From NCBI RefSeq assembly GCF_965243865.1, contig NZ_OZ251603.1, forward strand, positions 124,001 to 188,000: DNA of 64,000 nt, read 5' to 3'. This stretch comes from Hyphomicrobium_A sp965243865. Its GTDB lineage: Bacteria > Pseudomonadota > Alphaproteobacteria > Rhizobiales > Hyphomicrobiaceae. The notes beneath the pieces were generated by a model. It did no database searches. It saw only the letters and a list, made by a program, of their open reading frames with translations, and had not been told where the DNA came from. This document shows, in pieces, positions 59,750 through 64,000 of the stretch (positions within the stretch are counted from its first letter, which is position 1; the number at the start of each line of letters is the position of its first letter). Both the position numbers and the translations under genes were made by a program.

Positions 59750-60320
59750 CTGAGTAGAGCACTTCTGTTGGCTCGAAGCGGAAGCTCATGTCCTTGGTGT
59801 CAGTCGTGCGCATCCATCGATGTTGTTCGTTGAACTGATTGTAGTCCAAACTCATGCCTGTCTGCCGATGCACAGTTCCAGGCTTCAAGCTATCATTGAT
59901 CGTGATGCGAACTCGGCACTGTGCGGCTCCGAAGATGTCAGCAAACACCAGTATGCCCTTCACGGCTCTCGTCGGTTTGGGCAATTTCTGAGTGCCCCAA
60001 GTGATATCGAACGCAATCGCATCGTCATAGATACCGGCTTGCCAATTGCGCTCTATGTAGCGCTTGCCGGAAATAGTGGGTTGCAAGATCGTAGGCTTTG
60101 GCGAACCCTCGGGTTCGTGGTCGTCGATGCTCCCCGTTGCTGCAAAAGCGGCGGCGAGTTTGACAAGCGCTTCACCAGCTTGTTTTCCCGCCGCGCGGGC
60201 TGCGTCTTCTGGTGGGGGTTTAGCAGGTGCCGGGAACGGCTGTGAATATTGACCGACGAGTGCTCCAACGAAAAGCGCAATGCAGACTGCGGCCAACCAA
60301 CCGTAATCTAGCGCATTCAT
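59727..60320 (-). CDS. Membrane-anchored hypothetical protein
   Basis: A 197-residue protein with an N-terminal membrane helix (about 5-24), a Pro/Ala-rich segment (FPAPAKPPPEDAARAAGK) and a C-terminal beta-rich domain of about 110 residues (RAVKGILVFADIF, DGTTERF end). Probably exposed outside the cytoplasm. It overlaps the HEPN-like gene by 23 bases, so both are likely expressed together. Confidence 0.6.
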   Translation of the reverse strand: MNALDYGWLAAVCIALFVGALVGQYSQPFPAPAKPPPEDAARAAGKQAGEALVKLAAAFAATGSIDDHEPEGSPKPTILQPTISGKRYIERNWQAGIYDDAIAFDITWGTQKLPKPTRAVKGILVFADIFGAAQCRVRITINDSLKPGTVHRQTGMSLDYNQFNEQHRWMRTTDTKDMSFRFEPTEVLYSDGTTERF

Positions 60321-60510
60321 CTGAGTGCCTCCCGAAGAATGTGGTCGCGCTAGCGTTGCTGATTCTCGCGCTGGTGCAATCTCCGCATGTGCAAGAAAGT
60401 AGTTAGCCCCAAGTGTCCTGTGGATGTTCTCAGCGCTGGGCCGGGTCCGCGATTGCCACGGCGATGATCAACGCGAAGCCCGAGCTATACCCAACACGAT
60501 AGCCGCGGAG

Positions 60511-61671
60511 CTAGATCGTCTTTGCCATGTGCCCCAGCCTCGGCAATTTGCGCGCATTGTCGACGATAAGACGCGGTGCCGGTACGGTGTTGGCGTAAGC
60601 ATCCGAGAGAGCGGCATCGAGATACCAGACACGTCCGCCGATGCGATCACGCCGCCACTGCGCCAAGCGGCCGAACATCGTGCCATTCACCGGATCGAAT
60701 CCGCGCCGCTCGGACCAAACCTCATAGGCTGCCAGTAACGTAGCCGCGGCAACCCGCTGCCCAAGCGCTGGGCGCACGGCTTCAGCGAAAAACTGCGCAA
60801 CCTGGTCGGCTGGCTCTTCAATGACGGTCATGGCCTGCATGGGCTCCGCAGCGCCACGGGAGGCCGTCTCGCGGTGGCGAGCAGTGGTGCCATGCCCGAA
60901 TACGAGCCAGAGCCCCACGCCTGAGCCAAGCTCGATAGCGATGGCGAGTACGGCGTGACTGATCGCGGCGATTAGTTCTTCGTCGTAGCCCGTAGCCTTG
61001 GCCATCGATGCCGATTGTGGATCAGCTCGCGTTGCTGCGGCCTTTTTGTCGACGGACGCGAGAGCCTTCTCAGCCGCCGCCACCTTGGCATCGAGCACGG
61101 TTGCACGTTCGGTAGCCGCCTGGTCCGTCTGCGCCTTGAGCAACGTCGCGCGAGCGGCACGCTCGTCGGCTTCACGGGCGCGGCAGTTGTTCCCACGCTT
61201 TCCGCACTCCGCATCGGCCTGGGCCGCTGCGGCGGTCACTGCATCGTCAGCAGCTTTGACCATGGCCGCCGTCGTCACCGTGAATGCGCCGACTTCTGCG
61301 CGCGCGCGCTGGGCACGATCAAGAGCGTCCTTCTTATCGGCCTCGTTGTCACGCGCTACAACTTGGGCCGTAACGCGCTCGGCAAGCTGGGTTGCTGTGA
61401 TGCCATAGGCGCACCACAAACTTAGACAGGTGAGCACGCCGAACACGAGCCACGCTGCCGTCGCCCGTGCCCACTCTCGACCCGCCCATGCGACCGCAGC
61501 GAGGATTGGAAGCGACGATTTCAGAACATCGAGCGCCACAGCGGCGAGGGCATAGGTCCACGAGTGAACCTCGCTCGCGCCGCGTGTCCATCCGAACTCA
61601 AATGCAAAGGTTGCTGACGCCACCACGCATCCGATCACGGCAATTCTGAAGATGACCCGCAAGACGGTCAT
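60511..61671 (-). CDS. Multi-pass membrane protein with coiled coil and C-terminal winged-helix-like domain
   Basis: A 386-residue protein. Three N-terminal membrane helices (about 7-25, 42-63 and 72-92) precede a long Ala/Glu/Asp/Arg-rich coiled coil (about 95-215), then one more helix (about 232-254). The C-terminal part YEVWSERRGFDPVNGTMFGRLAQWRR followed by RVWYLDAAL looks like the winged helix found at the end of phage/plasmid primase-helicase proteins. ATG 61671 follows GGGGGCTCC. It diverges from parA. It could tether element DNA to the membrane, which is speculative. Confidence 0.6.
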   Translation of the reverse strand: MTVLRVIFRIAVIGCVVASATFAFEFGWTRGASEVHSWTYALAAVALDVLKSSLPILAAVAWAGREWARATAAWLVFGVLTCLSLWCAYGITATQLAERVTAQVVARDNEADKKDALDRAQRARAEVGAFTVTTAAMVKAADDAVTAAAAQADAECGKRGNNCRAREADERAARATLLKAQTDQAATERATVLDAKVAAAEKALASVDKKAAATRADPQSASMAKATGYDEELIAAISHAVLAIAIELGSGVGLWLVFGHGTTARHRETASRGAAEPMQAMTVIEEPADQVAQFFAEAVRPALGQRVAAATLLAAYEVWSERRGFDPVNGTMFGRLAQWRRDRIGGRVWYLDAALSDAYANTVPAPRLIVDNARKLPRLGHMAKTI

Positions 61672-61683
61672 GGAGCCCCCTAA

Positions 61684-61818
61684 GACAGTTAGACACCCTG
61701 ATAGGATGGTCAGTAGGACAGTTAGAACCGACAAAACGACCGCAAACGCTGCTGTTCTCCAACATGAGTCTTGACAGTTAGTTAGTCAACAAGTTAGACA
61801 GTCAGTTAGACAACAAGT
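61684..61818. repeat. GACAGTTAG repeat cluster upstream of parA
   Basis: GACAGTTAG occurs at 61684, 61717 and 61773, with the variant GACAGTCAG at 61797 and further GTTAG-ACA units at 61793 and 61805. They crowd the region between the divergent membrane-protein gene and parA. Such direct repeats upstream of parA are often partition centromeres or operators bound by the RHH partner. Confidence 0.65.
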
Positions 61819-61856
61819 CAGATCACGATGTGTTGCGATCAACACAGGAGGCTTCC

Positions 61857-62507
61857 GTGAGGACGTGGGCGCTGGTGCAACAAAAGGGGGGCAGCGGAAA
61901 GTCAACGCTGGCCACGAACCTCGCTGTTGCCGGCGAGCAAGCGGGTGAAATCGTACTCATTGTTGACCTCGACCCGCAGCGCAGTGCCGTCCTCTGGCAC
62001 GACGTGCGCGGGAACGACCAGCCGGCCGTCACCGACACGCTGCCTCAACACTTGGGGAAGGTATTGGAGGCCGCAGACGAGAACGGCGCCACTCTCGCCA
62101 TTGTCGACACTGCGGGCGAGCTGGACGAGGCGACGCTTGCCGCGCTCAAGGCGGCTGATGTGCTGATCTGCCCGACGCGGCCCGACCTCTTCAATCTGGC
62201 GAGCCTGAAAGAGACGGTCGCTCTGCTCGGCAAGGCAGGCAAGTTGCCTAAGGCCGTCGCCGTGATCAACGCCGTCAATGAGAGCGGGGCTGCTGCAACA
62301 GTCGGTGAGGCCCGCGCTGTGCTCAAGACCTTGAAGCTCACAGACTGCCCAGTGGTTATCTACAACCGGCCGGCGTTCGCTGCCGCATCGAACAAGGGCA
62401 GGGCCGTCATTGAGGTGCAGGCGAAGGGGAAGGCCGCTGACGAGATTCGCGAGCTGTACGCCTGGCTGGATGAGAACACGAGCAAGCGCCGGAGGAAGTC
62501 GAAATGA
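61857..62507 (+). CDS. parA: ParA-family partition ATPase
   Basis: A 216-residue deviant Walker A ATPase (KGGSGKST at about 10-17) with the LIVDLDPQRSA signature motif and LAIVDTAGELDEATL. Its short length without an N-terminal helix-turn-helix is of the ParF (type Ib) kind. GTG 61857 follows AGGAGG. It is coupled by ATGA overlap to a ribbon-helix-helix partner, giving a plasmid-type partition cassette inside an integrated element. Confidence 0.9.
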   Translation: MRTWALVQQKGGSGKSTLATNLAVAGEQAGEIVLIVDLDPQRSAVLWHDVRGNDQPAVTDTLPQHLGKVLEAADENGATLAIVDTAGELDEATLAALKAADVLICPTRPDLFNLASLKETVALLGKAGKLPKAVAVINAVNESGAAATVGEARAVLKTLKLTDCPVVIYNRPAFAAASNKGRAVIEVQAKGKAADEIRELYAWLDENTSKRRRKSK

Positions 62508-62791
62508 GGAAGACAAAGGACGCGGCCCCGGAGCGCGGCGGGTTGCTCAACGCGGTCGGTCGATGGGGCGCCACGAAGCGCGAGCCAGTTCCGACGCGTG
62601 GTCATCGTGAGAGCACACAGCAGCCGTCACGCAAGGGGCGGAAGCAACTCGCATTCTGGCAGGACGCTCTAGTCGTGAAAGAACTTAAGGCGCTGGCGGT
62701 CGAGCAGGGCATGACCCAGCAGGCGCTCATGAGCGAGGCAATCAATCTCGTGTTCAAGAAGTATGGGAAGCCGCCTATAGCGAGCGCCTGA
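62504..62791 (+). CDS. Ribbon-helix-helix partition partner (ParG-like)
   Basis: A 95-residue protein: a disordered, basic N-terminus (about 1-45), then KQLAFWQDALVVKELKALAVEQGMTQQALMSEAINLVF, a ribbon-helix-helix fold of the ParG/antitoxin kind. The order parA then small RHH with a disordered tail matches ParF-ParG type systems. It probably binds the upstream repeats. Its stop lies eight bases before a bidirectional terminator. Confidence 0.8.
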   Translation: MRKTKDAAPERGGLLNAVGRWGATKREPVPTRGHRESTQQPSRKGRKQLAFWQDALVVKELKALAVEQGMTQQALMSEAINLVFKKYGKPPIASA

Positions 62792-62799
62792 CGAGCTAT

Positions 62800-62823
62800 C
62801 CCCGGCCTGCGTATCGGCCGGGG
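62800..62823. terminator. Bidirectional terminator between parA operon and last element gene
   Basis: CCCCGGCC pairs perfectly with GGCCGGGG around an eight-base loop between two convergent genes. It lies nine bases after the RHH stop. Confidence 0.75.
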
Positions 62824-62832
62824 AGTTGGCAA

Positions 62833-63081
62833 CTAGTCTATCTCGTCATCGAGTTCGAATAATCCGAGCATAGAGTAGTAGGCAGGAATGAAGCGTGTTC
62901 TCTTGGTCTCCGCATCCATCTCTTGTGCGGCGAAGGCATGCCAATTTGACCGCCCGCCCCGAGATGTCCCAACTGAAATCAGCGCGGGGTCAATTACGGC
63001 TCGTCGCGCCAGTTCCGCGGTTAGTTCAGCAGAACTCAATCGCTGCTTGGAGTGCTCCACTGCCACCCTCCAGTGACTCAC
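62833..63081 (-). CDS. Hypothetical element-end protein, 82 residues
   Basis: An 82-residue soluble protein with mixed composition (MSHWRVAVEHSKQRLSSAEL start). No known motif. It is the last gene before attR, converging with the parA unit. A helical N-terminus and the location make a regulatory role possible only by position. Confidence 0.55.
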   Translation of the reverse strand: MSHWRVAVEHSKQRLSSAELTAELARRAVIDPALISVGTSRGGRSNWHAFAAQEMDAETKRTRFIPAYYSMLGLFELDDEID

Positions 63082-63141
63082 TATGTTACCCGTGGCGTTA
63101 CCCGAGCTTAATCTAAAATATTAGCTGGTGCGCCTAAGTCG

Positions 63142-63217
<76 letters not shown>

Positions 63218-63377
63218 TCGCGGCCCGAGAGGGTACGCGGCTGCCTTATACAGCGCGTCGGCCAGGAGTGCCAATGCGCCAGTTGCCCCGCCACGGTGCG
63301 TCGATTAGGCCTTCATTATCCATATCCTGACATGGTGACGGCAGTTGCGTCGAGTTCATCAAGTCGAGGGTTTGCGC

Positions 63378-63740
63378 ATGCGTTTTGGTTCATTGCTCGC
63401 CGTCATCGGCATCGCCGGCACCATCGGCCTCGCTGGAGCGGCGCCTGCCGAGGCACAGTGGTGCCGGGCTCCCAGGGGAGTGGCCTGCGGGCCAGCACCT
63501 GTCAGCCACTTCATCTACTACCCGCGCTATTCCAACGTCTACTATTGGGCGACGCTCGTTCCCTATCCGGGCGCCTATCCCTACATGGCGCGCGGCTATT
63601 ATGACCGCTACTACCGTCCCTATGGCCAATATGCCCGCCGCTTCTGGCAACCGCGCCGTGCGCGCGTTGCGCCGGTTGCGGTCGCATACCCAGTGGCAGC
63701 TCCACCTCCCGGCTGCTGCGCGGAAGGCCCCATCAAGTAG
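63378..63740 (+). CDS. Secreted Tyr/Pro-rich protein
   Basis: A 120-residue exported protein: signal peptide about 1-25 (ending AEAQW), then a body unusually rich in Tyr, Pro and Arg (YYPRYSNVYYW, YYDRYYRPYGQYARRFW). Such Tyr-rich small proteins are often cell-surface or spore-coat-like proteins; function unknown. ATG 63378 follows GAGGGT. A convergent hairpin follows the gene. Confidence 0.65.
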   Translation: MRFGSLLAVIGIAGTIGLAGAAPAEAQWCRAPRGVACGPAPVSHFIYYPRYSNVYYWATLVPYPGAYPYMARGYYDRYYRPYGQYARRFWQPRRARVAPVAVAYPVAAPPPGCCAEGPIK

Positions 63741-63752
63741 ATCGCGACTGGT

Positions 63753-63770
63753 GGCCGGGTACGCCCGGCC
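63753..63770. terminator. Hairpin between convergent genes
   Basis: GGCCGGG-TACG-CCCGGCC is a perfect 7-bp stem with a four-base loop between the secreted-protein gene and rlmB, which converge here. No clear T tract follows on either side, so it is a possible bidirectional terminator. Confidence 0.6.
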
Positions 63771-63781
63771 GCCGCCCAATT

Positions 63782-64000
63782 CTACTGTGCGTGATGCGTT
63801 CGCTTGAATGCGGCGTGATGCAGACTGATCGCCGCCGCGTTCGATACGTTGAGGCTGCCGATTGGCCCGCTGGTCGAAATGCGCACCAGCCGGTCACAGC
63901 TCTCCCGCGTCAGCTCTCGCAAGCCCTTTCCTTCCGCACCGAACACCAGCGCCAGCCGGCCAGTCAGCGGCTCAGTTTCGAGCGCGTGTTCAGATGAGCC
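63782..64000 (-). CDS. rlmB: 23S rRNA Gm2251 2'-O-methyltransferase RlmB, C-terminal part
   Basis: The C-terminal 72 residues of a SpoU-family methyltransferase; the gene runs off the right edge. The knot motifs are clear: LALVFGAEGKGLRELTRE and RISTSGPIGSLNVSNAAAISLHHAA, which carry the SAM-binding loop and the conserved SLNVS. The enzyme methylates 23S rRNA position G2251. Location next to tRNA-Thr fits the usual synteny in Hyphomicrobiales. Confidence 0.93.
   Translation of the reverse strand, partial: GSSEHALETEPLTGRLALVFGAEGKGLRELTRESCDRLVRISTSGPIGSLNVSNAAAISLHHAAFKRTHHAQ

Noticed and set aside
61684..61818. CRISPR-like repeats near parA
   Set aside because: Units are only nine bases, spacing is irregular and no cas gene is nearby; they fit partition or operator repeats.

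Overview
The window looks like a chromosomal segment of an alphaproteobacterium of the order Hyphomicrobiales. GC is high, and the gene complement includes a methylotroph-style cytochrome cL/XoxG-like protein, an ebo cluster, rhizobial-type small secreted proteins, tRNA genes with encoded CCA, and RlmB. No rRNA gene or genus-specific marker is present, so any genus assignment (for example Hyphomicrobium-like) is inference.

Layout. (1) 1-3.5 kb: the N-terminal part of an AMP-dependent acyl ligase (leftward), an acyl carrier protein, an active beta-ketoacyl-ACP synthase with a good terminator, and a cyclophilin-like protein. (2) 3.5-15.8 kb: a complete ebo gene set split into two divergent units. 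The leftward unit is PQQ sugar dehydrogenase, cytochrome c, eboF and idi. The rightward unit is eboD, eboE, eboC, eboA and eboB in tightly overlapping order, followed by a secreted SRPBCC protein and a YVTN beta-propeller. A second ketosynthase closes the region and has Gly in place of the catalytic Cys, so ACP, KS and KS-like subunit frame the ebo genes. (3) 16-23.5 kb: an RND efflux pair, a sensor kinase, an L,D-transpeptidase and a divergent response regulator. (4) 23.7-33.4 kb: amino-acid and amine metabolism with a methyltransferase, threonine aldolase, a single-frame fusion of an MFS transporter to cystathionine beta-lyase, RidA, a FAD amine oxidase, an XRE-cupin regulator and an APC permease. 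(5) 33.4-41.7 kb: an integrase relic, a CAU tRNA, a SIMPL-domain protein, a panD operon (NTF2-like, panD, GNAT, carbon-nitrogen hydrolase), small secreted proteins, a HAD hydrolase and a peroxiredoxin.

(6) 41,755-63,187: a 21.4-kb integrated phage-like element inside the 3' part of tRNA-Thr(UGU), bounded by a perfect 46-bp direct repeat. Its rightward genes are integrase, AlpA-like protein, a RecA/DnaB-type ATPase, Ssb, P27-type small terminase, portal, collagen-like proteins, an HNH nuclease fused to a P-loop domain, a short tape-measure protein, fibre and LamG proteins and an acyltransferase. I see no large terminase and no capsid or protease gene. The right arm carries mostly leftward accessory genes, a ribbon-helix-helix repressor with palindromic operators, a HEPN-like protein, and a parA/RHH partition pair with repeats upstream. 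(7) 63.1-64 kb: the intact tRNA-Thr, a small secreted protein and the C-terminal end of RlmB.

The most interesting unit is region 1-2: ACP, KS, Cys-less KS, IDI, UbiA-type EboC, SRPBCC protein and periplasmic PQQ/cytochrome c enzymes. Together they look like a system for making, modifying and exporting an unknown, possibly prenylated or polyketide-like metabolite. The phage-like element is the second candidate, because it combines portal and tape-measure genes with partition genes but lacks core packaging and capsid genes.
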